A DNA stretch of 64,000 bases from Schistosoma haematobium (lineage: Eukaryota > Platyhelminthes > Trematoda > Strigeidida > Schistosomatidae), in NCBI RefSeq assembly GCF_000699445.3, contig NC_067197.1:9492152-9556151 (forward strand), read 5' to 3'. A model generated the notes under the pieces. It saw only the letters and a list, made by a program, of their open reading frames with translations, made no database searches and had not been told where the DNA came from. This document shows positions 1 through 11,096 of this stretch, in pieces; position 1 is the first letter of the stretch; the number at the start of each line of letters is the position of its first letter. Both the position numbers and the translations under genes were made by a program.

Positions 1-1587
1 TTAATCAGTTTTTGCTCTAATAGTATGAATAATACTTCCATAAATTATTCGATCTTTTTCATTGCTTTCAATGAATTGATTGTCGATTCCCTTTCTTTTT
101 TAACTATCATTCAGTTCAGTAATGTTATTTGTTTGACTAACTAAGCTTTACTCGTATTATTCATTCTTATTTGCTATTAGCATTGTTTAGTATATAACCG
201 TTTATTTCTAGCCTTTTGATTCTCATTTATTTTAATTATCACTGTTCTAAGGTATTCTTTACCATATGATATACATCTATGTAATTTTAGTTTAGTATCG
301 TAAAGTCATCCACATCTTCAGTTTCCTGTGCTGATAATTAATTAATCATAACAAATTACTAGTAAATTGCTTTTCATAAATATTTTTCAGTCCATTTGTA
401 ATTGATTTTTATAGACTGCAGGTTATGTAATCCGGTGGTTAGGTGTTAATAAACTAAATTAAACTTAGTACCTAGAATTCATCATGAGAAAGTATCTACA
501 GTACAAAAGAAAACCCTGTTCATGAATATGGAATTTAAAGGAGACACGGCTGCTGAAATCTTAAATAAACGGATTTCAAAATCATTGAATAAAACTTTCT
601 ACACAGCCAAGCTCCGAATTGTTTTCTCAAGCCGGCCTACCACTCCTGGATGTGTTAAAGATAAACTTTCGCATTGAACCACATCAATCTGTATTTATAA
701 ATTTACGTGTTCATGTGGGGCCCGTTATATCGGCCGAACAAAGCGATCACTTTCCAAACACATCTCAGAACACTATCCGGCTTGTATTGAAAAAGGAGAA
801 TGTAAGACAATCACTAGTTCTATACAGGAGCGTTTAATCCATTTTGGACACAGCGCTCCCAAGTATTCTTCTTTTAAAGTGATTTACAAAGTCAAAGGAA
901 TTGGATCGAAGGGGTATCGAATCAATATTCTATACACTGCTGAGGCATTGGCAATTCACGAACTCAAGCCCGAACTTTGCGTGCAGAAACGATTTGTCCA
1001 ACCTCTCGTCCTTCCTTGGCTCTAATTCCCTTAATGGGTATGTTTCCGTTTTTTTTCTGCACTTTTATTTGATTATTATCTAATTTTTTAAAATTAATAT
1101 TTTGCATTTTAAACTCTAGTCAGTTATTATTACCATATACAAGTTTTCTTGAGTATTATTCAGTCTATTATTATGACCTTTGTTGTTAGTTGCTTTTCTT
1201 CATATTTGTCAATTGGACTATTATCTGACCCATAAACGATTTTCTTCCTTACCCCTTGATTAGTACGTAACCTCATTTGTTATTTATCCTCGAATCCATT
1301 TTGATGATGCAATCCTTTCTATCCCTCTATAGACATTCATTTTCCATATATACGAATGTACAGCTTAAGTAAATGATTTCGTCGAAAAGAAAATTTTCTT
1401 CACTGAATTCTTTTTTTCATATTCAATGACACTATGGGTTATTTTAATTGTCTAAAACAAATTCATTTCATTCTATCCAAGTTTTTCTTCTCATTCTCTT
1501 CAACATAATAAAGGGAACTATTGAGTATAAAACATAAATATGATATGACATTACATTTTACTTAAGTTATTTTTTTTCTCTGTTTAC
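1..1587 (-). other. Cav2: Partial intron 3' of the IIS3-S4 exon
   Basis: No channel exon was found here on the minus strand. The stretch holds a broken Penelope-like GIY-YIG fragment (541-1025) on the opposite strand. The remaining bases are AT-rich with nothing recognised. Confidence 0.7.
541..1025 (+). pseudogene. Penelope-like element GIY-YIG endonuclease remnant
   Basis: One frame reads KFTCSCGARYIGRTKRSLSK and then H-I-S-E-H-Y-P. Further on come HFGHSAPKYSSFKVIYKVKG, a conserved Glu in Y-T-A-E-A-L-A-I-H-E-L-K-P-E-L-C-V-Q-K-R, and a natural end at PLVLPWL-stop (1025). C-x-C-G-A-x-Y-I-G-R-T is the GIY-YIG nuclease core carried at the C terminus of Penelope-like retroelements. A TGA near 676 interrupts the frame just before the core, so this is a dead 3' fragment. 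Its orientation is antisense to the channel gene. Confidence 0.82.
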
Positions 1588-1700
1588 CTGGTTACTTTGA
1601 AAATTCGTAAAAGTCTCAATGCACGTAAAACACTGATACCGAATGATGCATCAGGATGAAAGAATCCCCAAATTATTTCAAATAAACTTCCTATAATGAC
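1588..1700 (-). CDS. Cav2: Cav2 exon: domain II S3-S4 voltage sensor
   Basis: This is the last exon inside the window. It encodes [20 protein letters not shown], then [18 protein letters not shown]. The S4 pattern [13 protein letters not shown] is diagnostic for domain II of Cav1/Cav2 channels. The preceding G-S-x-F-E-x-I-W is Cav2-like. Length is 113 nt. It starts in phase 0 after TTTATAG and leaves two bases (AG) before GTAAAC. The next exon (IIS4-S5, expected Y-W-A-S-L-R-N-L) is not found in 1-1587 and must lie outside the window. Confidence 0.95.
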
Positions 1701-2151
1701 CTATAAAAAAATGATAGAATAGTAATAGTAAAAATACATGTTTTGTTAGCAAAAACAAAAGTACTGAGATATAAAGAATAATTTACGATCATCATTCGGA
1801 ATGATGTCATATTCAAGTCAAAATAGGCTAAGGTTTACGCACAGTAAACATTTTTTTGTCTTTAGAAATGAATCTATTGTTAAAGAGTTAGTATAAAATT
1901 GTAGAAATATGTAGTAAGGATTGAGATTGAGGTTTACAGAAAGTATTCCATGTAACGCATATCTGAAGGGAATTAAGGTGTTCATATTGTATAATAACTA
2001 GATATTAAATAAATGATAAACTCATGGTAAATACACTGATACGGTTCTATTCATCTAACAAACAAAGAATCCTCTTATTATTTGAAATTCGTAGATACCA
2101 ATATAATCAAGTACTTTAGACTTGACTTATGAGTACAAAAAGGGAAAACTC

Positions 2152-2437
2152 GGTGAGACTATAATTTATGGACGACCTTTGAGCTAAACTAGACTGACCT
2201 TGAGAGTGTCCACCTAATACCTATGACCAAATGTGGGTTCTAAACCTGTGTGAGGGATTAGAATTGTTTTACAGTTGATGATTTACGTTAGGAATTAGAT
2301 TTCGGGTTTTCATCACGAACTGACATTAGCTATAATGCCAAAACTATTTAACCAAATTGGATGAGTAAACTTCGCGCCAATATCTGAGGCCTATTATCTT
2401 ATACCTTATTGGTTCGTCCGTAAATTATAGTCTTGCC
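2152..2437. mobile_element. Merlin-derived MITE
   Basis: The ends are inverted repeats: GGTGAGACTATAATTTATGG at the left and its imperfect complement (GTCCGTAAATTATAGTCTTG) at the right. The inside shares CATCACGAACTGACATTAGC with the Merlin copy at 18456-19098 and with 56207-56494. There is no coding capacity at 286 bp. Flanks share a weak GAAAA motif, but a clean target duplication is not visible. Confidence 0.75.
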
Positions 2438-2654
2438 GAAAAATAATTAGAGCATTGCGATTTTACCTATTATTATAAACGCTCGTTGAGCAACCATGTA
2501 AATTTTGTCTCGGTTACAAAGCCTTATTATGCAATAATTATCATTTTGTTTGATTTTATGTTTTGGTAATAAGAATTAGTATTGACGAGCTCGAATTCTT
2601 TTGTATTCGGTTTCATTTTTAACTATTAACTACCCAATCTTAACTGCTATACTT

Positions 2655-3060
2655 ATTACCATGTATTTGTAGTGTCGGTTATTATGTTAAGCCCATATAC
2701 CTTATTCTAGCTTTCGGACAGGCCAATCTATTCATCCTACTTGAGTCACATTTTGACCTTGTTAATTATTTGCTTATCAACCTTGACTGTTTTTATATGG
2801 GCTTATCTATGTGCACCTCTTATCCTATTCATCAAGTGGCTTATTTTTGTGTGACTATAAATATTGATAAACGCTTGATTAAATGGAGTTGGCTCACACG
2901 TCCTTTCCACTGCGTGTCATTTCTCTTCGCTTCATTCCCTGATTGCGTGTCCAAATCAATGAGTGTACAAAATATACGTATTCAAATATCTATTCTCGTA
3001 TTTCACTTATTTAATTCCATTGTTCACTAACGCGATTGAACCCAATGATGATATACGACG
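2655..3060 (+). mobile_element. Possible LTR fragment
   Basis: The stretch carries a promoter-like CTATAAATATTGATAAACG (about 2856) and a GACGATTGGCGTC stretch near 3056. The latter resembles ACGACGTTGGTGCC at 34573. No matched termini or target duplication were found, so the LTR reading is tentative. Confidence 0.3.
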
Positions 3061-4324
3061 ATTGGCGTCATATATATTTGGATAGCAATTAGCATACGAA
3101 ATAACTGGGGTCATCTCGAGCCTCCAAAAGATATTTTCATGGTTTCCATTGCACAATGACCTTAGTTAAGCAACAAATGCGAACCAAGAAGCAATGGACA
3201 CGTATTTCGTCCTAGCATAGAGTTTTTCAGCAAGGTATATCTAAAACCACACAGGTGATCAAACTTAGAACATTCGATTCCGACAGGAAGCATCTAAACT
3301 TTAGACCACTATGTCGATTAGCGTTATTTCACAACGATTTTCCAATGCTACTGGTGAATAAGGGAATATAAAAAAAGTTGTTATGTTTCATAATGAACAC
3401 TATAAACTAAAATATTTTTCCTGATTCTAAACTGAAAATTCAAAGAAAATTTTTATTTATACAATCTATGATCCTGAATAGATCCTATCGATTAACCTAC
3501 AATATGATCACTTCTAATGATTGTTAAAAAAATAAGATTCAAGAACCGAATTTGACCTATATTTATATAGAGATATATGTATATACGTATTAGAGTATCA
3601 TCTCCAAAAAGGTAACCTTGAAAGCGTCACGACAATTTATCCCATAGAAAGTGTTGCTATGTATGTTAGACAAACTTTATGTTTTGTATTATATAACAAA
3701 TAGAAAGCTGTTTTATACTTACGTATTCATCAACTAATTAGGTCTTTCATTTATTATGACAAATATATATATATATATTTACCTTTTATATTGTATAAAT
3801 ATTTAATACAAATAAAGTTATATTAATATGAATAAATTTTATATTAATGAAAAGTTTATTTGTAAGAATAAGTGTCCTTGAAAACATTTACCCTCAAGAT
3901 AAATAACTATTGTCATATTATCTGTTACTGACAGACAACATTGTGTTCTAGAGTAAAGTGAAACATATGTGAACGGCTTTTTTCTTTCTTTTCAAATTTC
4001 TTTCTTCTTTTCTTTTTTTGAAGAAATGTCAAAATATTCAAGTCTTCAAAATTTGATCATGTATTGTAATGATTAAGAAATTTCATATTATTACAGAGAT
4101 GGGTTTGGTTAGTTGGGAGTTAGTTATTCAACACGAACTGATATTGATTAGTGAGGTGTTAAAAACTCTGTGATACTATCCTGCATTTTTAATTGATCCA
4201 AGTTACGAATATATAAAGTACTAGATTCCATTTCATTTGTCTTAAGGCTAAATGCTCATTGGTTAAATTCTGTACTTTGTCGTAGTTGAGAACCATTTGG
4301 GCTGTTTAAAAACATCTATCTCAA

Positions 4325-4436
4325 TATTTTATAAGCAAAGATGGATAGTGGTTAGTAGTGGAATCCAGGACGCGAGTTTCATTCTATTTGGGACTCGTCA
4401 GCTGGGTGTACCTGTATCTCAGATTTGATGTTCGCT
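4325..4436 (-). repeat. Sm-alpha-like (family B) fragment, inverted half
   Basis: Read on the minus strand this is the hammerhead part of family B, from CTGAGATACAGGTACACCCAG through CTGGATTCCACTACTAACCA. It abuts a plus-strand family B unit, forming a head-to-head inverted pair. Only the ribozyme half of the unit is present. Confidence 0.8.
4364..4407 (-). ncRNA. Hammerhead ribozyme, family B, weakened stem II
   Basis: The core residues are intact: CTGACGA, GAAA and the GTC cleavage triplet. Stem I is ACCCAG/CTGGAT with one mismatch. Stem II is weakened because GGAC has become GAAT, leaving a G-U closing pair and one mismatch. It lies in the sense of the channel pre-mRNA. Schistosome Sm-alpha hammerheads are known to self-cleave, but activity here is uncertain. 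Confidence 0.6.
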
Positions 4437-4855
4437 CTGGGACTGATCAATTGCAGTCCTAAATAACAGAGGGAAGATACAAGTAAACAACATCAAGTGA
4501 ATTTAAAACTTCACCCGATTGCACAACCAGGTAGCCAACAGGACTCAGTAGGTAAGTGGATAAGGCGATGGCGTTTGAAGTGAACGGTACTAGATTCGAG
4601 TCCCGGAGTGAACATCAAATCTGGGATACAGGTACATCCAGCTGACGAGTTCTAAATGGGACGAAACGAGTGCCTTCGATTCCATTACTAGCTATCATCC
4701 ATTTTTGCATATAATGCTTGTGAATTAAGGCAATATCGAGGCAGTTCACATAGGATTCATATATGCCGACAAGAGACTGATCGATTGCAGTCCTAAATAA
4801 CAATGGGAAGATACAAGTAAACAACATTAAGTGAATTTAAAACTATCTCAATACT
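4437..4855 (+). repeat. Sm-alpha-like tRNA-derived repeat (family B)
   Basis: The unit includes a tRNA-like Pol III promoter region (A-box-like CAGTAGGTAAGTGGATAAGG and B-box-like AGATTCGAGTCCC) and a hammerhead at about 4634-4680. The tail is ATTAAGGCAATATCGAGGCA and ends AAGTGAATTTAAAACT, a sequence also found before the tRNA part. It therefore spans a little more than one tandem unit. The hammerhead core keeps CTGACGA and GAAA, but U16.1 is changed to C (GCC in place of GTC), so it should be inactive. Confidence 0.82.
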
Positions 4856-5241
4856 TTTAGTTGAAGAAAGCAATACTTGTCATTTTATTAATGTTCTGTG
4901 AGGAAAATGTGAATCTGTAAACCAATAATAGTTTAGACCTTCAGAAAGTTAATTTTCATATTCCATTACGTTTAGTACACAGATGAAAATTCATGTTGTC
5001 TTGATTTGCGGTACTTTCTTTATCTTTATTACAATCCCAATCTGTGTATTTATTGGATAAATGTAGATCAATCTAATACTCAGAAAATTGAAAGCTCAGT
5101 TCGCATATAAGGGATTGAAAATTGTTAGCAATTAACCATCAAAGTTATGCAGTGTGATTTTCAGAATGCTATACTACTGATCAATTTACAATATGATTAC
5201 TAAACTAGGGAATAATATTCTAAATTAACAAATAAACTTAC

Positions 5242-5354
5242 CACACAGTCAAAGATATTGAATGAAGATTCAAAGTAGATTCGTATATTCAATCCATATA
5301 CTTTTAATAACATTTCAATGATAAATAAACCGAGGAAAACAAATTCTGCATAAT
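5242..5354 (-). CDS. Cav2: Cav2 exon: domain II S2-S3
   Basis: The exon encodes [20 protein letters not shown] and then [17 protein letters not shown]. It covers S2 and the S2-S3 loop of domain II, with the Cav2 pattern Y-F-x-S-S-F-N-x-F-D-C. The Glu of I-I-E-M and the Asp of F-D-C are gating-charge partners in voltage sensors. Length is 113 nt, phase 2 in and 0 out. Acceptor CTTACAG, donor GTAAGT. The open frame runs on past the acceptor to an upstream ATG, but that part is intron. Confidence 0.95.
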
Positions 5355-5953
5355 CTGTAAGTAAAACATTGAAAACAGGATAATAGTATGTCAAACGTTT
5401 GTGCTACTAGTAAGTTAGAATACAATTAGAGAAAAAAATCTTTACATTAAAAAAACTTTTCAAATGTAGGTTTCTCACTAGTTGACTTCAAATAGAAAAC
5501 CATTGAAATTCAGGAAGCCATAAACAGTTGTATCGATCTAGACTGGAACTATTTACTGAAAAAGAAACTAAATCAACCACTCAGTCTTGTAATGACCACG
5601 ATATCACTGGACCAACGAAGTGGAATTCAGCTGTTCAAAAGTATAACTGACATAATGACGAGATATGCAATCATTCCAATAGATGATAACTGTTACACTT
5701 TCCAAACAGTTAACTCCACTAATCACGGTTCGCCATTAAAACATAGGCGAATGTATCTAGAAGTTCTGTGTATTGACTGAAAAAAATGGTTCTCATGATG
5801 AAGTAACATCTCTCACTAACACATAATATTGATATTAAAAATTTGAATTTTTCGGTTCGAATTCAATAATCTGAAGCCACCATGAAAAAACCTGAAGATC
5901 GTAAACTTCAATACTTTTAGTGATGTTGGCAATCACTTTCAAAGAAACTCAAA

Positions 5954-6980
5954 CTAAGACAAAATATTGTGTGGCATTTCTTTATTTCTTATCACTTCTT
6001 TGAGCTTGGTTCTTCCGAGATTATCCATGAAAATATATGCTAGGACAGGACCTAACGAACTTCTCATTGCTACATCATCAGTTTGTTGGTATATGATATT
6101 ATTGAATTGGAACTGAACATCTTTTGAGCGCATGATTAATAGTCGTTTGAGTTCTGATGCTGGTGGAGTTAGGATGTTAGAATGCTGAAAAATTATGTAT
6201 GGTTTCAAGAAGTGGTATTTTTGTAAACAATGATGTCCATTTAAATGAAACCACAAACTTATCACAAATATTTATGTGATTCATATTGTCAGCAAATTCA
6301 AATGAATCTTTTGATGTATATCTGGCTAATCGTTGACGAACTGGTTCTTACTTATCCGCTAGCTGTCGTGCAACTTTGTGGTAGGGCGGGTTGACGATTG
6401 ACAGAATAGGTCTAAGATGAACACCTTATTTATGTATCTTTAGTAAACCATATATGTGTGGCAAAAGAGACACACGAGGTTGTGGGTCATTGGAATCGGA
6501 ATTATCAATCACCTTCTTTAAGAGATCTTTAAGTACATTCGTGATTCTTTTTTTCAATTGAATTGGATAAGTCCTTGTTACTTTTATCCTACTTGAATCT
6601 CAGGTGGCCACTTAATGCGAACTTCATCTTAGAGACAGAATCTGTTATGTTTATCAGAACAACACATGAACCTTTATCTGGTCGTAATATCATTACACTA
6701 TCATTTTGTAATACTGTCAGGTGATTTTTAGGTAAAAGTTTCGTCTGTGGAGTAGTTTGGATTTAAACCAGCCTTTCTTCACTTCACTAACAGGGTGTAA
6801 TCCTTCCATTCGATCAAATAAATTCTCAAATTGAGTTTCTGTATCGATTTTATTGGCATTTATTTTAGAGATATGAAATTTAAATCCAAGCGATAAAGCT
6901 TCTGTTTCTGTCTGATTTAACTTCACTATTAATAGATTATAGAATATTTTCGGAGGTTTTCCGGAAAACCAACGCATATG
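5954..6980 (-). pseudogene. Penelope-like reverse transcriptase, decayed
   Basis: Minus-strand frames give, in order, LSLGFKFHI...DTETQFENLF (6717-6977), SVMILRPDKGSCVVLI, then a degenerate LPHIYGLLKIHK and L-R-P-I-L-S. After these come DVQFQFNNIIYQQTDDVAM and SSLGPVLAYIFMDNLGRT (5954-6265). These are the N-terminal region and RT motifs of Penelope-like elements. In this copy the usual D-G-V-A-M-G-S-P-L-S-P is altered to D-D-V-A-M-R-S-S-L-G-P. Several stops and frameshifts make it non-functional. No GIY-YIG part remains. It is in sense with the channel gene. Confidence 0.82.
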
Positions 6981-7204
6981 ATTATCATGAAATATCGTTT
7001 ATTATTACTACTACAGGAAATACACAACATACCTATTGAGTTACATGTCACTTAAGAAATAAACGATCACAGATAAAAATAATCTAAAGATCACAATACA
7101 AACAGTATTTATTGATTGACGTCACACTTGAGAAGATTTCTACAGATTACTTAGTCCTATAGAGTTCAGTGAGTTTATTTCTATCCCAAGAAGATAGCCT
7201 GTAT

Positions 7205-7540
7205 TCTAATTTCACTGGTTGAAATCATTAGTCAATTGAAGCTAGATCACTATTGAAAACCTGGAAGCACTGGACGGCCTTTTCGTCCTAGTATGGGACT
7301 CCCCAGCAGTGCGCATCCACGATCCCGAGCCCCACGAGATTCGAACCCAGGACCCATCAGTCTCACACCAGGCGCTTAACCAACTAGACCACTGAGCCGC
7401 GGGTGGCGGGATCATGGATGCGCACTGGTGAGGAGTCCCATACTAGGACGAAACGGCCGTCCAATGCTTTCAGGTTTTCCATGGTGGTCTAGCTTTAATT
7501 GACTCATGATTTCAACCAGTGAAATTTCTAAAAATCTCCA
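7205..7540. repeat. Family A hammerhead SINE, head-to-head inverted pair
   Basis: A minus-strand copy (tail, hammerhead and tRNA-like part to about 7400) runs directly into a plus-strand copy that has only hammerhead and tail. The tRNA-like part shows GGTCTAGTTGGTTAAGCGCC and the B box GGTTCGAATC on the minus strand. Both ribozymes are broken: the minus core reads CTGGGGA (A6 to G) and the plus core GTGAGGA (C3 to G). Confidence 0.82.
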
Positions 7541-8605
7541 CAAAACCCACTCTGATAATAATATTCTAATTATCAGTCAACTGAAGATAGTTATCATAAC
7601 AAACTAAAAGGTTCATTAAAATAATCACTAAGAGCACACATCATATAACAGAATATTATATTAAGAATATCCTGTAAATTAATTCTCAATATTTTACAGA
7701 GTGAGTTTTGTCGCATTGATACACTGATAAAAGGTAACTTTGAAAATAATTCAATCAAATAAGATGATCAACTAATGGTTCCCAGTAAATAACCAATTTC
7801 TATTGTTATTGAATTTATCATATTCTAGCTTATGCTTTATTATCAATACTTTTAATATGCAAAAATATATGACGAGATAGAGGGAAGAATATAGAAATGA
7901 TCTTTTTTTTTTTTTTTCAAAGCATAACCTTGACCTATATTCTATCTCCTTTTCTTGCTATAAAAATATATAATCCTGAAAAAATCTAGGTTTGATTGGT
8001 CGGTAACTGAATTAAATGAGGATTAAAATTATTAATATTACTAAAATACAATGTTTAAGGAGTTCAAAGTGGGACGTTGTGAAAGATTATTCATTAATGT
8101 GGAGGTGGGTGTAAGTAATTAATTTAAACCGCGGTTGTTTTCATGTTATGGAATAGTATTAATAGCTTGTTATTTTTGGGGTATTTGATTTCACGATAGT
8201 TTTGGTTTCAGAACTTATGATACATAAAGTTTAAAAGTTATACATAAACTGGTAAAAAAAGTCACTGTAAGTTGGTATGTTCTCAAAAGTAAGTGTCTCC
8301 ACACAGTACAACATAATATATATATATATTGATATTAATAATAATGACTTAGGAAGTACGACTATCCTATTGAAGAGATCAAATGGTAGAGATAAGCACT
8401 AAATGACTTTCATGTGTCTTTTTCTTCTATGATCTTTCGAAATTTTTAAGTCACATATCTCATTACCATCTGAACAGCGGCCAATATGAAGTCTACTATT
8501 TTCAGTGTACAACAATTAATAACTCAATCAATCGAACTCATACTCTTGAGATCTAAGTATAGTTTTTTTCTGAAAACGACTGTTTATAAAACATTGTAAA
8601 CTTAC

Positions 8606-8733
8606 ATAAAAATGTGGAAAGCCATACTGGTTGACCATGATGTTCAATAGCACCGCATACGGTATTCAAAAATACAAGTATAATTACAACCCAATAAAAT
8701 GGTTGACTTTTTACCATTCTCCTTATAGCATAC
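8606..8733 (-). CDS. Cav2: Cav2 exon: domain II S1
   Basis: The exon encodes [20 protein letters not shown] followed by [20 protein letters not shown] and FL. This matches the Cav2 entry to domain II (I-R-R-x-V-K-x-Q-x-F-Y-W, then L-N-T-x-C-x-A-I-x-H-x-x-Q-P-x-W-L). Length is 128 nt. The final single T joins AT of the next exon to give the tyrosine of L-Y-Y-A-E-F, a junction that reads straight into the family consensus. Donor GTAAGT, acceptor TATCTAG. Confidence 0.95.
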
Positions 8734-8904
8734 CTAGATAATTATGAATATTGAATGAAACTTGTAATAGAATATTAAATAGTTGAATTCGTTTTTAATT
8801 GAAATAAAGGAAAACAATAGATATTGATACTTTTTTCACGCTTCATTTCAACTGAGAATCAGCTAGAAATTTCATCTGCTTCCCACATGTTCTCTTCTAA
8901 CAGA

Positions 8905-9082
8905 AACTGAGATTAGTGTTCTGGACTTAACAGATGTGGCTAGACGGGAAGAAGGACCGATAAAGAGTCTAGACTGCTTGTACAGGTTTATGAGTCATTG
9001 ATCCGGTTGATAAATCACTGTTCTCTAATTGGCAGTACATTACGTTATATAATAATAGGGCAAAAGGCCATAAGTTATAACA
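8905..9082 (+). mobile_element. LTR fragment related to 36095-36560
   Basis: The stretch GAAACTGAGATTAGTGTTCT to AAGTTATAACA matches the last 180 bp of the solo LTR at 36095-36560, including TTATGAGTCATTGATCCGGT. The 5' part with the promoter is absent. Confidence 0.7.
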
Positions 9083-9769
9083 ACCACGTAGTAAAGTAGT
9101 AGAGATCATAGTTTTTCTGCTAAGATTTTTTAAGGCATTACTAAAACTTGTTTATAGGACACTAGGAGTATTGATATAAACCGTAAAACTTGGTTGAATG
9201 TATTTAATACAAATTTTAGACACAAAAGTATTGGATTTCAGTATATACAAATGTCTCACCATTTCTCTATGATTTGTAAATTAAAGAACTTTTGGCTAAA
9301 AGTTATTAATTGAATACCAGACAACAATAACAACTTTCATTGTATAATGTATCACAGTATAGTGTTTAAAGTGTTGTGGTATAGAGGTGTTTAAAGTTCA
9401 TAATACAAGTGTATTAGGGTCTGTTGATAAGTAGAATATCTTCATATTGTTTTCAATTGCTAGCTAATTATTCTTCTATATACTCGATAGCAGGAGTTCC
9501 CAGAATTAACGTTTCATTCCATCTAGGATTAGTCAACTGGAAGTCCTTCCATATCATTATAAACATTAACACTGAGGATCAAACCCAAAGAAGACCAATA
9601 ATTTCAATCTCAACTTTCATTAATAAAAGAACATGTGTTCTTACAATCAGCTGTAAAAACGATAACTAGTGGACTACTGACTTATGCTCTGTAGTTGAAA
9701 ACAACTAGTACTCAGTTTGAGATTCATTATGACGATAAATACTAAAATTCAGATATATTAGCTTGATGA

Positions 9770-9895
9770 GTTGTGAACTAAGGCAATATCGAGGCAATCT
9801 GCACAGGATGCACATATGCCAATAACAGACTGATCAATTGCAGTCTTAAACCTCAATGGGAAGATACAAGCCAAACGATACCAAGTGAAAAATTG
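9770..9895 (+). repeat. Sm-alpha-like (family B) tail fragment
   Basis: It matches the family B tail, with AAGGCAATATCGAGGCAATC and GACTGATCAATTGCAGTC followed by GGGAAGATACAAGCC. There is no tRNA-like part or hammerhead. Confidence 0.78.
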
Positions 9896-10154
9896 AAGAT
9901 ATTTTTGAAATATCCACTGGTAATGATCATTAAAATTACTATCACAGTATCACTTCATATTTTTAAAAATACTAATCTATTTAGTCTAATTAGAAGGAAG
10001 TGATCTTCTTGTTTAAATAAATCAGCAAAATTTCATATTACTTCCGGCTGTAAATAATCACAGTACTTTAATTTTCTATTGTAAGTATATTAAAAACAAT
10101 CTTGCATAGAATTTCTAAATCATTAAAACAATTAACAAAACGATAATTATCAGA

Positions 10155-10575
10155 AGGGGTTTTGTGGAGACTTTAGAAATTTCACTGATTGAAATCAGGA
10201 GTTAATTGAAGATAGAACACCATGGAAAACGTGGAAGCACTTGACGGCCGTTTCATCCCAGTATGGGACTCCTCAGCAGTGCGAATCCACGACCCCGCAC
10301 CCCGCGATATTCGAACCCAGGACCTATCAGTCTCGCACCAGGCGCTTAACCAACTAGACCACTGAGCCGGCATTCAATGGTGTTAATGTATAACTTCAAC
10401 CAATCCACGAAGTTGCGACACCGTCCACCATTGTCTTCAGTGAGCTGATATCTCACAACAGACCTGGTTAAACTACCCTGGTAACGGCTTCTCACTAGAA
10501 CTCCAGTACTTCCAGTTTTTCCATGGTGGTCTAGCTTCAACTGACTAATGATTTCAATCAGTGAAGACGATAATT
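10155..10575 (-). repeat. Family A hammerhead SINE, near full length
   Basis: On the minus strand the order is a 5' head of about 200 bp (with CAGCTCACTGAAGACAATGG and GTGGATTGGTTGAAGTT), then the tRNA-like part (CTCAGTGGTCTAGTTGG, B box GGTTCGAATA), then the hammerhead, then the tail ending AAACCCCTTCTGAT. The other end (10500-10570) carries a second tail piece in the opposite sense, giving terminal inverted repeats. Confidence 0.85.
10237..10282 (-). ncRNA. Hammerhead ribozyme, family A, core intact
   Basis: The minus strand gives GCACTG, CTGAGGA, stem II GTCCC/GGGAT, GAAAC, GGCC and GTC. All core residues are present. The closing pair of stem II is G-U and the first pair of stem I is mismatched (G-A), with five pairs after it. 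It is in the sense of the channel pre-mRNA. Cleavage would follow the C of GTC. Confidence 0.68.
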
Positions 10576-10649
10576 GTCTATAACACAATCTATGAATATT
10601 TAAGCTGATAAAACCTTTGGTGTATCCGTTAATTTAAATAAAAAAAGAA

Positions 10650-10905
10650 CAATTTTTCCAAATACACTTTATTTGACTAAATGTTGGACATTCTTATTTA
10701 TTCATTATAGAAGTCGAAAACAATATTTAATAGCGTTACATGCGTTAGAAACTAGACACAAGAATAATTTTGAAGGGATCAAAATACTTCAGAAAGGTTT
10801 TACCACTCATAAAGAAAGATTGATATCAGAAGTGTTGTATATATGGACGAATAAGAACAGTCTAAACAGAAAGGATCGTATTCAGCTAGTAACTACTTGA
10901 TAAAT
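10650..10905 (+). pseudogene. Penelope-like GIY-YIG C-terminal remnant
   Basis: The frame reads ALHALETRHKNNFEGIKILQ and then KERLISEVLYIWTNKNSLNR. This fits the second half of the GIY-YIG domain in Penelope-like elements (H-x-x-x-x-x-H-x-x-x-F, then R-x-x-x-E-x-x-Y-I-x-x-x-x-N-S-x-N). It differs from the family at 541-1025 (KPELCVQKR type), so two lineages may be represented. The N-terminal core (the Y-I-G region) is missing. Confidence 0.6.
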
Positions 10906-11024
10906 ATTTGTTAATAAGTAATTGGACCCATTCTTTATTCAACCTGTTTATTTCACATGTATCGTTATTCTGACTGGAATTAATGTGAGTTATTTTTAGC
11001 AATACAATTACGTAATTTCAACAG

Positions 11025-11096
11025 TTGAGATCATGAGTCAATTGAAGCTAGATCTCAACTGTTGAAATTAATACAATCTCCACAAAACCCCTTCTA
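11025..11096. repeat. Tail-only palindrome of family A
   Basis: The left arm ATTTCAACAGTTGAGATC and its complement GATCTCAACTGTTGAAAT flank the short centre ATGAGTCAATTGAAGCTA. The right end carries the family A terminus TCTCCACAAAACCCCTTCT. The tRNA-like and ribozyme parts are absent. Confidence 0.82.

Larger units (their letters stand above)
1701..5241 (-). other. Cav2: Cav2 intron between IIS2-S3 and IIS3-S4 exons
   Basis: It holds a Merlin-type MITE (2152-2437), a possible LTR fragment (2655-3060) and an inverted pair of Sm-alpha-like repeats (4325-4855). The stretch 3065-4320 is AT-rich with a short (TA)n run near 3763-3778, and I see nothing else in it. Confidence 0.8.
5355..8605 (-). 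other. Cav2: Cav2 intron between IIS1 and IIS2-S3 exons
   Basis: It holds a decayed Penelope-like element (5954-6980) and an inverted hammerhead SINE pair (7205-7540). I recognise nothing in 5355-5950 or 7545-8605 apart from short poly(T) (about 7904-7918) and (TA)n (8319-8330) runs. Confidence 0.8.

Noticed and set aside
5200..5394. 64-codon minus frame starting at an ATG as a separate gene
   Set aside because: The conserved part is the channel IIS2-S3 exon. Sequence upstream of the acceptor at 5354 and downstream of the donor at 5242 is intron.
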